Below are positions 16,101-23,691 of a stretch of DNA of 42,261 nucleotides, piece after piece. The notes under the pieces are model-generated. The model was not told where the DNA came from. It saw only the letters and a list, made by a program, of their open reading frames with translations, and did not search any database. The translations under genes and the position numbers were made by a program. Origin of the DNA: Prolixibacteraceae bacterium (GTDB lineage: Bacteria > Bacteroidota > Bacteroidia > Bacteroidales > Prolixibacteraceae); assembly GCA_028282195.1 (NCBI GenBank), contig JANQII010000115.1:1-42261 (forward strand), in the 5' to 3' direction. Position 1 is the first letter of the stretch, and every line of letters starts with the position of its first letter.

Positions 16101-18659
16101 CTTCAAGCCAACATAAGATGAATATGGCGAAAATGGAATGGATTGAACATCGGTACTGAAATCACCTGTTTCTTCAAAAACACGGGTAGTGAAATTGGCC
16201 TTGAGCATTCCGGGTGCTGAGGTCAGCTTAGGAAGTTTAAAAGCCAAACTGGAAATTCCCTGCTCATTCAGTTTGCCTTCAAAAACAACTTTATCTTCGG
16301 AATAAAACTCTTTGGCAGGATCGTCAAAAATGTAATTGAAATACCCTTTGAACTTTGTTTTGGCTTTTGAGAAATTAATTGAAATATCAGCTTTCAGGTT
16401 TTTTGCGGTAGCACCGTGTAGCCAGTTCGATTTTAAAGTTGCTTTTTCAGTGGCATTGGTGATGCTTAAGAGGTCATTGGCAAATTTCAAATCTATCTTT
16501 AAGCGGTTAGGCTTTACGGTTTCAACTTTAATTCGTTTTGAGAAAGTTTGACCGCCTACTTTTAAATAAGCCCTCCAGTTGCCGGTTGGATCATCGGGCT
16601 TCGTTTCAATGGTGAAACAATAAAAAGCATTCGTGCCTTCCGTTTTAGCCTGACGAAGAACAGTTTGTCCCTTTGGGTTAACCAGTTCCAAAATGATGGG
16701 ATGGCCTTCCGGCAGGTTTTGCTGTTTGTCTTCAAGGATAAATGTCAGGTAAATTTTATCTCCGGGACGCCAAACACCACGTTCGCCGTAGATGTAGCCT
16801 TTAATTCCCTTCTGAACGATATTCCCAGTCACATCAAAATTACTTAGGGAAAGGGAAGAACCGTCATCCAGTTTTAGATAGGCTTTTTGTCCGGTCTTTT
16901 CAGCAACAAGCAAAAATGGTTTATGCTTTAGTTTTACGCTTACCATACCTTCTGCACCGGTGGTTATACTCTCCATGAGTTGTTTCTGGTAATTGTAAAT
17001 TTTTAGCGATACCCCTTGCTCTGGTTCGGTTGTTTTTAGGTTCGTTACCACAAAGTTCATGGCGTTGTTGTTGCCCCCTTTGGCAATAATCCCCAGGTTT
17101 GTGGCAAATAAGTTTTTAGTGACAAAACGATCGGAATAATAATAGGAAACATGCTCCGGGTTATCACGTTGCGACCACTCATAGTTTTCCGGGTAATAAT
17201 AATCGGAGTACCAACCAGGCTCATTCCAACTTTCCAACTCATCTTGTTTCTTTTTCAATTCGTCAATTTCATTAAGCAGGGAATTTGCTTCAATTTCGGG
17301 CATTTCATTCTTCCTGTAAAGCGAATATTTTTTTCTAAACCGAACTTGTACCCTGTAAATAGCCCCCGGTTCAATCTTCACTAATTTGGCAATATCAACG
17401 CTGTATGTATTCCAGTTTTTTAATTCTGAAAATGAAGATACATTCAAATCAATTTTATCCTGATAAATTAACTTTCCAACCCGTTTTATTTCATAACTTT
17501 TGTTGTAGTTGTTCCTTTGAAAAAACTGATGGATATTATTGGTGAAAACTTTGATGATACGTAAATCAACAGCTTTTAGGTTAACAGCCTCGAAAGGGAA
17601 GATCAGTTCTTCGGCGGCTGGAATAATATTTCCTTTTCCTGCCAGGCGAACAGCCGGTTTTAAATCTTCAAAAGGTGCAAGAATTTTGAGAGGTTCTTTC
17701 AGTTTGAAATCATTGGCATTTCTAATTCCACCGGAAATATAAATTTCATGTTCTCCTGATAAACGTGAAGGCAAATAAACCCTGATTTCATTATTGTCAA
17801 TGGAGCTTCGAAGGTTGGTTTTGTTGCCTATTGAAATCAAGCCGTTTAGGTTTTGATCAGGCAATAAAGGATCGGAGAAACGAAGCAACAGATGTTGTTC
17901 CGGTTGCTGGATGACTGAATGGCTTAGCAGCTTAAATACATCCAGTGAAGGGACTTCCAGCTCTTCGCTTCCTTTTTGATTAACCCCTAAACGGTCTCCA
18001 TCCCATTTTACAACCAGTTTTTGTGCCTGCTCCAAACGCTCAATACTGTCTGTTTTAAAAACGTGGGTTTTGCCATCTTCATCATGTTCCCAGCTAATAT
18101 TCAGTGACTGTTTTTCCAGGCTTACTTTTATCAATGCTTCAACCTGTTCGTTATTGGCAAAATCAGCGGTATGTATTTTGCCTGCAAGAAGCTGATATTT
18201 CAATCCCTTGTCACCAAAAGGTTTTATGACAAGATTATTTACATTAAAAGACTGCCTGATGGTTTTGAAATCAAATTCCAGCGTTTTATACTTTTTAGGA
18301 ACTTCAATGATTTTATCCAATTCTACTTTAACCGTGTAGCGGGTGTTTGAGATCATCTTCTCCGTTGGGATAAAAGCCAAAGTTTGGTTATCCAACCATT
18401 GTGTTTTTCCTTTAACCGAGGGGGTAAGTGTAATTAATTTGTTGGAAAGGATTTCTCCTGGTTGTTTTAAATTGACAGGCTCCTTTGTAAATGAAATTTT
18501 TATTGGAGCCTTACATGAAATAACTCCAGTTGTATAGCTGCTGATATATTCTGAATATCCGCTTTCGACAACTGATTTTACAGATGTTTTTTTCTTGCTA
18601 CACGAAGAAAACACAAAAAGAACCAAAAGAATAGAAAGGCAAATCGTTGAAAATCTCAT
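13107..18659 (-). CDS. alpha-2-macroglobulin-like lipoprotein with thioester
   Basis: This very large (1850-residue) envelope protein resembles bacterial alpha-2-macroglobulins such as YfhM. These trap proteases by cleavage of a bait region followed by covalent capture through a thioester. I chose the ATG at 18659 because it starts a good lipoprotein signal (MRFSTICLSILLVLFVFSSC). MG domains, including the MG2-type YIYGERGVWRPGDKIYLTFIL block, fill the first half. The thioester is intact as GCIEQ with Cys1401, preceded by GYPH as in the family. A helical thioester domain and a C-terminal beta domain follow. It pairs with pbpC downstream, consistent with the proposed link between periplasmic defence and cell-wall repair. 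Confidence 0.93.
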   Translation of the reverse strand: MRFSTICLSILLVLFVFSSCSKKKTSVKSVVESGYSEYISSYTTGVISCKAPIKISFTKEPVNLKQPGEILSNKLITLTPSVKGKTQWLDNQTLAFIPTEKMISNTRYTVKVELDKIIEVPKKYKTLEFDFKTIRQSFNVNNLVIKPFGDKGLKYQLLAGKIHTADFANNEQVEALIKVSLEKQSLNISWEHDEDGKTHVFKTDSIERLEQAQKLVVKWDGDRLGVNQKGSEELEVPSLDVFKLLSHSVIQQPEQHLLLRFSDPLLPDQNLNGLISIGNKTNLRSSIDNNEIRVYLPSRLSGEHEIYISGGIRNANDFKLKEPLKILAPFEDLKPAVRLAGKGNIIPAAEELIFPFEAVNLKAVDLRIIKVFTNNIHQFFQRNNYNKSYEIKRVGKLIYQDKIDLNVSSFSELKNWNTYSVDIAKLVKIEPGAIYRVQVRFRKKYSLYRKNEMPEIEANSLLNEIDELKKKQDELESWNEPGWYSDYYYPENYEWSQRDNPEHVSYYYSDRFVTKNLFATNLGIIAKGGNNNAMNFVVTNLKTTEPEQGVSLKIYNYQKQLMESITTGAEGMVSVKLKHKPFLLVAEKTGQKAYLKLDDGSSLSLSNFDVTGNIVQKGIKGYIYGERGVWRPGDKIYLTFILEDKQQNLPEGHPIILELVNPKGQTVLRQAKTEGTNAFYCFTIETKPDDPTGNWRAYLKVGGQTFSKRIKVETVKPNRLKIDLKFANDLLSITNATEKATLKSNWLHGATAKNLKADISINFSKAKTKFKGYFNYIFDDPAKEFYSEDKVVFEGKLNEQGISSLAFKLPKLTSAPGMLKANFTTRVFEETGDFSTDVQSIPFSPYSSYVGLKLPANKSNWYKTDTPYKLNILTVGPNGKTTDRKNIEITVYKISWRWWWDSDEDNLAHYVNDRYSRPVSREKVSTTNGVSEIPFEIKYKNWDSSGRYLIHVKDLDSGHSSGVTAYFSKWGSWSSEGMQGAATMLSFKTDKEKYNVGEKASVTIPSGKNGKALVSIENGSDVLDMFWVETREKNTQFEFEIKPGMTPNIFVNISLIQPHLQTENDAPIRLYGVVPVLVEDPVTHIKPQLEIPDELEPEKEYQVEVSEKSGREMTYTIAVVDEGLLDLTRFKTPNPWPVFYAREALGVKTWDFYDDVIGAYGARLERAFAIGGDENLDAAKKKKANRFKPVVTFLGPFKLEAGARNSHNLKMPNYVGAVRAMVVAGQDGAYGNTEKSVKVLKPLMILPTLPRVLGPGEEVELPVNVFAMKPEVKDVKLEIERNEMFTAVNSTSQKISFEEPGDQIAGFKLKVAEKTGVAKLKVKAKSGKHTAYYEIELAVRPSNPIVTNFTESVIEPGKKWETTAQEVGMEGTNSAKLELSGIPPLNLSQRLNYLIGYPHGCIEQVTSGAFPQLMLHKLVELTADQKYEIEENVQTALNKFTRFQITNGAFVYWPGSQHLSSWGTNYAGHFMLKAEEAGYFIPYGMKDKWISYQQNRARNWQRSSTGYSPSGHVQAYLLYTLALAQKPNFGAMNRLREEGNLSNLTKWRLAGAYALAGQPEVAEKIIRNLSKEVKEYRELSGTFGSHIRDKSMIVETLALLKKRSEAFGLVEEISSSLSSNKWLSTQTTAYSLLAISQFIGDDNSGDNTLKAEVTISGSSKTISSLKPLWQEEIQLKKNGTKVHVENKSGKILYARVISQGIPVTGDSTAVKSNLNMDVRYTDMKGNRIDPLKIQQGTDFAVEISLHNPGLKGTYEEMALTSIFPSGWEIINKRINDIDSPLKSDEFDFQDIKDDRVYTYFNLKPNERKTFRLLLNAAYLGKYYLPSVSCEAMYDNRINARVPGKWVEVAN

Positions 18660-18975
18660 AACACCGGGTTTTTGTTTGAAGTTGAATAAAAGTAAAATAA
18701 GTCTGAATGAAAATGAACCAATTTTCAATCTTTTTTTGAATATTTTCTTAGCCGGTTAAAAAATGAAGTTGAGAAATGAAATGTCTTTTTGCGTGAAATG
18801 TTTTTTGGAATGTTGAGTACATACGATTCTCCTTTAAAAAGGAAAACCAAATCAAACAATGGCGAATTGAGGGGGGTATTTCTCAAAAGAGATGGTAAAA
18901 TACTAAGTTGGACATAATTTGTTACCTAATTTTTGTTCCTTAAATAGGGCAACCAAAAGGGTTTAATTACGTCTA
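18660..18975. other. intergenic stretch without recognised gene
   Basis: The 316 bp between the macroglobulin-like gene start and the stop of the hydrolase gene are AT-rich. They could hold the macroglobulin promoter, but I see no convincing -7/-33 pair, hairpin or reading frame. A minus-strand TACTTTTA near 18690 is the closest to a -7 box. Confidence 0.4.
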
Positions 18976-19887
18976 TTAAAGATTTTCATTAAAAAAACGA
19001 GTGGTTCGTTTAATGAACATAGGTAAATTGACAAACTCGGGGCTTTTTGCTCCACCGTGTTCAGCATCTTTAACAATCCAAAGTTCCCGAACCATACTAT
19101 TTACATTTCTAAGTATTTCAACTGAGTTATCTTTTGGAGTGATGTCGTCATTTTCTCCTACAATTAGAAAAATTGGTTTTGAAAACCTATGCCAGGTTTT
19201 TCTGGGCGAGTGCTCATCAATATCTTTTTCAGTAGGTAGTAAAAAAGTATCATGTGGTTTTATTGTCTTTAAATGTTGAATAATACTTTTATAATCAGTA
19301 AACAAGCCACGGGCAATAATCGCTTTGATATCTTTTCTTTTACAAGCAGTGGCATATGACAGAAATGCTCCTGTTGAAAAACCATATACACCTATTTGGG
19401 CCGTATCAACAGTTGGTAATGTTTTAACAAATTCAATTGCCGCATCAAAATCTGTCAAAAATTCATTATAAACTAGATAGTTGGTATCTATTGGGAAAGT
19501 TTGACTCTCCCCAAACCCTCTCCAATCAAAGGTCAGAACATTATATCCGTTAGTGGAGAAAGCTTTAGCAAAATTCAATAAATAGGACATATTCCCGGAA
19601 TCTCCATTACAAATTACAATAGTAGGATGTTTTGCAGTTGTTTCAATTTTGTATGGTCTAATCATGGTTTTTGCCTCCAAATAATATTGGATGGAATCTT
19701 TGCTCAATGCTTTCTGTTTAGGATAAAACCAGGCTTTTAATCGATAGTTATCGGTCGTTACAATATCATATTCCGTAAACATCAGCCCCCAGATATTTGG
19801 TTTCCAACGATACCCAACTTCTGGTTTGAGGCAGTATCCTTCAAAATGAATACAAATGATAATTAATAAAATTATTCCTTTTTTCAC
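18976..19887 (-). CDS. exported alpha/beta hydrolase
   Basis: The 303-residue protein has a signal peptide (hydrophobic residues 4-12, cleavage around GYC) and an alpha/beta hydrolase fold. The nucleophile elbow is GFSTG with Ser170. Upstream elements are VICNGDSGNMS (oxyanion region) and LTFDWRGFGES. The likely acid is in VGENDDITP and the likely His in DAEHGG. It belongs to the serine aminopeptidase/lysophospholipase-like (Hydrolase_4) group; the substrate is unknown. The start is GTG at 19887, only 2 bases beyond the stop of the SPASM gene, so the two are probably translationally coupled. Whether it acts on a peptide product of that partner is a guess. Confidence 0.85.
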   Translation of the reverse strand: MKKGIILLIIICIHFEGYCLKPEVGYRWKPNIWGLMFTEYDIVTTDNYRLKAWFYPKQKALSKDSIQYYLEAKTMIRPYKIETTAKHPTIVICNGDSGNMSYLLNFAKAFSTNGYNVLTFDWRGFGESQTFPIDTNYLVYNEFLTDFDAAIEFVKTLPTVDTAQIGVYGFSTGAFLSYATACKRKDIKAIIARGLFTDYKSIIQHLKTIKPHDTFLLPTEKDIDEHSPRKTWHRFSKPIFLIVGENDDITPKDNSVEILRNVNSMVRELWIVKDAEHGGAKSPEFVNLPMFIKRTTRFFNENL

Positions 19888-19889
19888 TT

Positions 19890-20387
19890 TTAGTTTTGAT
19901 TTAATTCATATGCTGATCTGATTGTATTTTTAGCTGAACTGATAGCCTTTTTTTGATCACATTTTGCAGGCAGTCCAGGTGTTAACCCTAATCTTCTCCG
20001 GGCACATCCACCCATGCAAACTGGAAGTAAAATACAATTTTTACAATTTGTATTCGTAGAATAATCATAATTATACCACCGTAAATACTCAGGGTAATCA
20101 AAATCTATTTCTCCAAAATCATTTAATACTCCTATTGCATTTTGGGGAGGGTTTACATTGCCAAAACATTTATAAACATTGCCATCGTAGCTAATGGTAA
20201 ATCCATTATCCAGTCCAACATAACAATGATGACAATTAAGATTTTTAGGTAAAAAGTCTAACGGTAATTTAAATTTAAAATTTACTAGTTCTTCCTTTAC
20301 TAATTCACGGAATTCAGAAAATTCTTCATCCCCTATAGAACCGCAATAATTTTTCCCAATACCTGTTGAAACTTTTTCTTTTTTCAT
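19890..20387 (-). CDS. SPASM-domain protein lacking the radical SAM core
   Basis: This 165-residue protein corresponds to the C-terminal part of a radical SAM/SPASM peptide-modifying enzyme. Visible cysteines are CHHC (about residues 52-55), KCFGNV after the ISYDGNVY strand, then CKNC, PVCMGGC and a final C in AKCDQK, enough to bind auxiliary iron-sulphur clusters. The segment YCGSIGDEEFSEF resembles the end of the barrel that precedes SPASM. No CxxxCxxC radical SAM motif is encoded here, and the 435 bp upstream have no coding trace of the barrel. It may be a 5'-truncated gene that still starts at a usable ATG, or a stand-alone SPASM partner. The hydrolase gene follows after 2 bases. Confidence 0.75.
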   Translation of the reverse strand: MKKEKVSTGIGKNYCGSIGDEEFSEFRELVKEELVNFKFKLPLDFLPKNLNCHHCYVGLDNGFTISYDGNVYKCFGNVNPPQNAIGVLNDFGEIDFDYPEYLRWYNYDYSTNTNCKNCILLPVCMGGCARRRLGLTPGLPAKCDQKKAISSAKNTIRSAYELNQN

Positions 20388-20822
20388 AATAGCACTTTTT
20401 AATTTTGCCTACTCTTAACCCTTTTCGGTATCCGGTGTATTTGCTTTACTCTATAATATTACAGTTAAATATGAATATCAATGAGACATTTCCTGCATAT
20501 TGAGCTGAAAATAAACTTATACTTGAAAGCTCATAAACAATTGGAGTCTCATCTTTAATATTATTGGATAGGCAACAAATCGTTGTAAATTTGAGTATTA
20601 AGGTGGATAGATATTTCATTTATTTATTGATTATGAGGATGACCAATTTCAGGAATGAAGGTAAGTGCTTTTTTTATATTTTAAAATCAATTTTCTTATT
20701 TTAATTAAATATAAATAATGAGATGTTCGAACGAATATTTTGATTTTATTGATTAGTCAAAAGATAATTAAAACAATATTTTAGAATCTATAAACTTCTT
20801 CTAAAACTGCCCATTTACCAAA
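20388..20822. other. AT-rich intergenic stretch upstream of the SPASM gene
   Basis: This 435-bp stretch is strongly AT-rich. It contains one possible short minus-strand reading frame (20446-20619) and is otherwise without recognised genes or hairpins. If the SPASM gene was once a full radical SAM gene, its missing core should have been encoded here; I found no sign of it. Confidence 0.5.
20446..20619 (-). CDS. possible small protein, unsupported by homology
   Basis: An ATG at 20619 opens a 57-residue frame beginning MKYLSTLILKFTTICC and ending at TAA 20446-20448. It lies 58 bp upstream of the SPASM gene on the same strand. The hydrophobic, cysteine-containing N-terminus and later Ile/Phe-rich part could be a small secreted or membrane peptide, or a modified-peptide precursor. 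Equally it could be a chance frame in AT-rich DNA. I recognise no family and no leader motif. Confidence 0.25.
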   Translation of the reverse strand: MKYLSTLILKFTTICCLSNNIKDETPIVYELSSISLFSAQYAGNVSLIFIFNCNIIE

Positions 20823-21173
20823 GTGATATTTAAAACCAAGAAACCAAATAGAAAGCCCCATCTTAAAGAATTAAAGACCTACGGAGACCATTTAAGAAAG
20901 AAAAGACTTGATTTAGACCTTAGCCAACCACAAGTAGCTAAAATGCTAAAGGTTGTTACAGAGAGTATCACTCAATGGGAATTAAAGCATACAAAACCCC
21001 AGGTTAAACAAATCCCTAAAATTATTTCATTTCTTGGTTATTCGCCCAACTTAGAACAAAACAAAATCAAGCAATACAGAATTGAAAAAGGCATTACTCA
21101 AAAAGAAATGGCAAAAATCTTAAATATTGACTCAACAACGCTTGCGAGGATAGAAGGTGATAAAAGCAAATAG
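20823..21173 (+). CDS. XRE-type regulator with two helix-turn-helix domains
   Basis: The 116-residue protein starts at GTG and contains two HTH_3 units. The first is in GDHLRKKRLDLDLSQPQVAKML to ITQWE (about residues 22-55). The second is in IKQYRIEKGITQKEMAKIL to TTLARIE (about 82-111). I expect a DNA-binding cytoplasmic protein; small two-HTH proteins like this are frequent in accessory regions. No target operator can be named. A 41-bp decayed copy of part of this gene lies at 23305-23345, on the far side of the HTH/CPBP genes. The terminal second HTH ends abruptly after GDKSK, which may be natural or a truncation. Confidence 0.8.
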   Translation: MIFKTKKPNRKPHLKELKTYGDHLRKKRLDLDLSQPQVAKMLKVVTESITQWELKHTKPQVKQIPKIISFLGYSPNLEQNKIKQYRIEKGITQKEMAKILNIDSTTLARIEGDKSK

Positions 21174-21516
21174 ATGAATAAGTTAACCGAAAAGAAAATT
21201 AAGCTTCTGTTCACGTGCTGGTTTATTCGTATGAAATTTATAAATTAGCATCAAAGTATTGATTATTCAATGATGGCTAAACCACCTCATAAAGCAGTAT
21301 TCCGGGAATTCCGATATTCGAACATCCGTTTCGTATTTCATACATCTGATTTTGTGCCAGCGCTTCTTGCCTTCGCATGGATAATGGGTTCATACGGACA
21401 AATTCCCGTTGTTGAATCACTAAAACCAACAACAAGGGAAATATTATGGACTTTGGCAAAATGCCCGAATTTAAAAATTAAGATTCTCAAAAATATTAAC
21501 CCTGACATTCAAGACG
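21174..21516. other. stretch without a supported gene
   Basis: The 343 bp between the XRE gene and the HTH gene contain a 24-codon frame directly after the XRE stop (MNKLTEKKIKLLF...). They also contain a longer open frame (21270-21593) that overlaps the HTH gene and has no recognised similarity. The base composition around 21290-21460 is less AT-rich than the flanks, which may mean a remnant of something transferred. I cannot name it. Confidence 0.35.
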
Positions 21517-21837
21517 ATGAAAGCAATACAACAACTGGAACGCCTGAAAAGGATGAACAAAATGATAAAAGCCAAATGCACAGGCAGGCCTGAAATGCTT
21601 TGCAGTAAGTTGAATATTAGCCGAAGGCAATTATTTAAAGATTTGGAGGTTTTTAAAGATATGGGGGCTGAGATTGCCTATTCTAAAATTAGGGAAACCT
21701 ATTATTATCCTAACGGCCATGAGTTGGACATATCCTATTCATTTCGGATAATATCCCAAAAAGAAGCCCAAAATATTAATGGCGGTTTTTTCCTGAAAAA
21801 ATACCAGAGTGCTTTTTTATGCACTCTGCTGATTTAA
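21517..21837 (+). CDS. small HTH protein with C-terminal GG segment
   Basis: The 106-residue protein begins MKAIQQLERLKRMNKMIKAK and has an HTH_11/DeoR-like helix-turn-helix at about residues 20-52 (SKLNISRRQLFKDLEVFKDMGAEI), followed by a strand-rich wing. It resembles a class of small Bacteroidota proteins that I remember ending in an xxGGF segment; here this is NINGGFFLKKYQ. In peptide systems GG can mark leader cleavage, but that role is not shown for this class. The last codons overlap a hairpin at 21805-21828. Downstream on the same strand are a small membrane protein and a CPBP protease. Confidence 0.7.
   Translation: MKAIQQLERLKRMNKMIKAKCTGRPEMLCSKLNISRRQLFKDLEVFKDMGAEIAYSKIRETYYYPNGHELDISYSFRIISQKEAQNINGGFFLKKYQSAFLCTLLI
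21805..21828. terminator. hairpin across the 3' end of the HTH gene
   Basis: CAGAGTGC (21805-21812) and GCACTCTG (21821-21828) pair perfectly around an 8-base T-rich loop and lie inside the last codons of the HTH gene. The left flank is A-rich and the right flank only modestly T-rich, so it would terminate better on the minus strand; on the plus strand it may protect or attenuate. Confidence 0.55.
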
Positions 21838-21935
21838 TTTGGGCGATGGGTATAAAAAATATATTGAATTAGTAATAGATAAAATCGTAATTTTTTAAAA
21901 TAGTAACTCATAAAACTATATTTCATCCTGAAACC

Positions 21936-22265
21936 ATGAAAAAGATCATCATAACAACACTTATAACACTATGCTGGCTTTTACCTTTTATTAGTGAGCT
22001 ATTTATTGAAAACCAAAGCGTATTAGGATTATTGGCCTTAATTCTTTTTATAATCGTGGAACGGACCAAACAAAATAAAAAATCACTAAATGTATCCATC
22101 GCTGTTGCATTGGGCTTCTTATTTTTTGAATTTGCACATCTATTTTTTGACTTCTTAACTTATTACTCGTTAATGGTTAATATATTTTTTATTTCAATAA
22201 TCCTTGATTTCTTTTTAAATAGATTTATTTCAAAACTTCACAACTTTATATTTCACTCAGGTTGA
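21936..22265 (+). CDS. small multi-pass membrane protein
   Basis: This 109-residue protein is almost entirely hydrophobic, with about four membrane segments (residues 5-22, 28-42, 52-72 and 76-95) and short charged loops (ERTKQNKKS). I recognise no family. It is 23 bp upstream of the CPBP protease gene and probably in the same transcript. Small membrane proteins next to CPBP proteases are sometimes bacteriocin-immunity or peptide-export helpers, but nothing in this sequence proves that. Confidence 0.65.
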   Translation: MKKIIITTLITLCWLLPFISELFIENQSVLGLLALILFIIVERTKQNKKSLNVSIAVALGFLFFEFAHLFFDFLTYYSLMVNIFFISIILDFFLNRFISKLHNFIFHSG

Positions 22266-22288
22266 GAGTAAACGGGTAAGATTTTATA

Positions 22289-23140
22289 ATGTTTAAATAC
22301 GTAAAAATCTTTTTTGAGATACTATTTGCAATTTTAATTTGTGAATTTGCCTTTTTTATTATAGGAGGAGTATGGCATGGTTTGGTTAGCTTATTCGCTG
22401 ATCGTTTAAATCCAAATCATTACTTTTTTCTTCGTTATTCAATATATGCTTGCATTCCTTTTTTTATTACAAATGTATTTGATTTTTGTTTCCCTGTAAT
22501 TTTTAGAATTTACAAAAGAAGTTCTCGTTTGAACATGAGTTCACTTAATGGTTTCTTAATCGGCTTTTTAGTGATTTTTATTTCTTTTCTTTTCGTAATT
22601 GTTATCTCTTACTTTTGTAATTTCATTTCGTTTGACCTAATTAAAATAACTGAGCAAAAAAAAGGAGTAACCGCCTTATTGGAAAAAACTATATTTGTAT
22701 ATGTTTTAACTAATCTGATAATTGTAATTGCCGAGGAAATCACATTTCGGGGGTTTTTGTATAATGTATTAACCTACAAGTTTAAAAACAGGTTAATTTC
22801 TATTTTTCTTGTTTCCATAGTTTTTTCATTGTCACATTTCCATTATACAAATGCATATGATTATATTATCGCATTTATTTGTGGTATTGCAACGTGCTAT
22901 AGCTATTATAAAACAAAGTCAATTTTCGTTCCCATCGGATTCCATTTTGGTTATAACTTGTTGTATGGGTTAATCTCAATTGAAAAGGTGATTCCAGAGT
23001 TAATTAATCCATTATTAATCTTAAACTTTAGTTCTGCAATTGGGGGGCATTCAGGGTATTTTGAAATAGGCATTATGGTGTTGGGACTAGTAGTATTTAT
23101 AATTGTGCCTCGCCGTAAATTTTTTAATCCAGGTACCTGA
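22289..23140 (+). CDS. CPBP family intramembrane metalloprotease
   Basis: This 283-residue multi-pass protein has the CPBP (Abi, Rce1-like) signature. EEITFR gives Glu149, Glu150 and Arg154, FSLSHFHY provides the first His, and PIGFHFGYN the second. These residues form the glutamate/histidine active site inside the membrane. Bacterial members include bacteriocin self-immunity proteins and prenyl-type or peptide proteases. The context of a small HTH protein and a small membrane protein upstream suggests an accessory peptide-related locus, which is inference. The start ATG is 23 bp after the preceding stop. Confidence 0.88.
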   Translation: MFKYVKIFFEILFAILICEFAFFIIGGVWHGLVSLFADRLNPNHYFFLRYSIYACIPFFITNVFDFCFPVIFRIYKRSSRLNMSSLNGFLIGFLVIFISFLFVIVISYFCNFISFDLIKITEQKKGVTALLEKTIFVYVLTNLIIVIAEEITFRGFLYNVLTYKFKNRLISIFLVSIVFSLSHFHYTNAYDYIIAFICGIATCYSYYKTKSIFVPIGFHFGYNLLYGLISIEKVIPELINPLLILNFSSAIGGHSGYFEIGIMVLGLVVFIIVPRRKFFNPGT

Positions 23141-23304
23141 TTTATCCTTGCCAGCCTGCACAACTATGCACATTTTCAATTCGAACAAATGAAAGTACGG
23201 TCAAAAAATGCAAAACAAGAAGAATATTCAAGGAAAATATGATTTTAGGTTGTTAATTTGAAAGCATTACCCAGCAGTAATATAAAATAATGCTCGACCA
23301 AACA

Positions 23305-23345
23305 TTAAACAAATCCCTAAAATCATTTCATTTTCTTGGTTATTC
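23305..23345 (+). pseudogene. remnant of an XRE regulator gene
   Basis: These 41 bases match 21004-21043 of the XRE gene at 20823 with one substitution and one inserted T. They encode part of the segment NKQIPKIISFLGYS but out of frame after the insertion. Neighbouring sequence is not recognisably similar, so this is a short decayed duplicate. Confidence 0.6.
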
Positions 23346-23388
23346 AATATCAGTCTAACTCATAAAAAAGGAAGAAACAATAAAATCC

Positions 23389-23396
23389 TATCTTTG
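23389..23396 (+). promoter_or_regulatory. -7 box TATCTTTG directly upstream of MNT gene 1
   Basis: TATCTTTG fits the Bacteroidota -7 consensus TAnnTTTG. Only four bases (TAAT) separate it from the GTG start at 23401, so transcription would begin at or next to the start codon. No clear TTG -33 element is seen at the expected distance. Confidence 0.55.
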
Positions 23397-23400
23397 TAAT

Positions 23401-23691
23401 GTGCTAAATCAAGAGATTCAAAATATTATTATACAGTACTTAAAGGATTTCAACCCCAAATACATTGGAATTTTTGGTTCTTACGGCAGGAATGAGAGCA
23501 ATGATGATAGTGATCTTGATTTATTAGTAAAGTTTAAAAAATCAATATCATTGTTACAGTTAATACGGATTGAAAACGAACTTTCTGAAAAAACAGGAAT
23601 CAAAGTAGATCTGATAACTGAAGGCGCCATTAAAAACGAAATCATAAAAAAAAGTATCCAGAATGACTTGAATGTAATTTATCAGGCATGA
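23401..23691 (+). CDS. MNT-type nucleotidyltransferase (antitoxin-like)
   Basis: This 96-residue minimal nucleotidyltransferase has GSYGRNESNDDSDLDLLV, with Gly26-Ser27, Arg30, Asp38 and Asp40, and a likely third acid Asp70 in KVDLI. In MNT-HEPN modules such proteins AMPylate and silence the HEPN ribonuclease encoded next to them. The start is GTG; an ATG two bases earlier is in another frame and meets a stop at once. The overlapping downstream frame is a truncated HEPN gene, so this antitoxin appears to have lost its toxin. A -7 box sits four bases upstream. Confidence 0.85.
   Translation: MLNQEIQNIIIQYLKDFNPKYIGIFGSYGRNESNDDSDLDLLVKFKKSISLLQLIRIENELSEKTGIKVDLITEGAIKNEIIKKSIQNDLNVIYQA

Noticed and set aside
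21270-21593. 107-codon plus-strand frame before the HTH gene
   Set aside because: It overlaps the HTH gene by 77 bases in another frame, and its low-complexity end (DDESNTTTGTPEKDEQ) is just the HTH sequence read out of frame.
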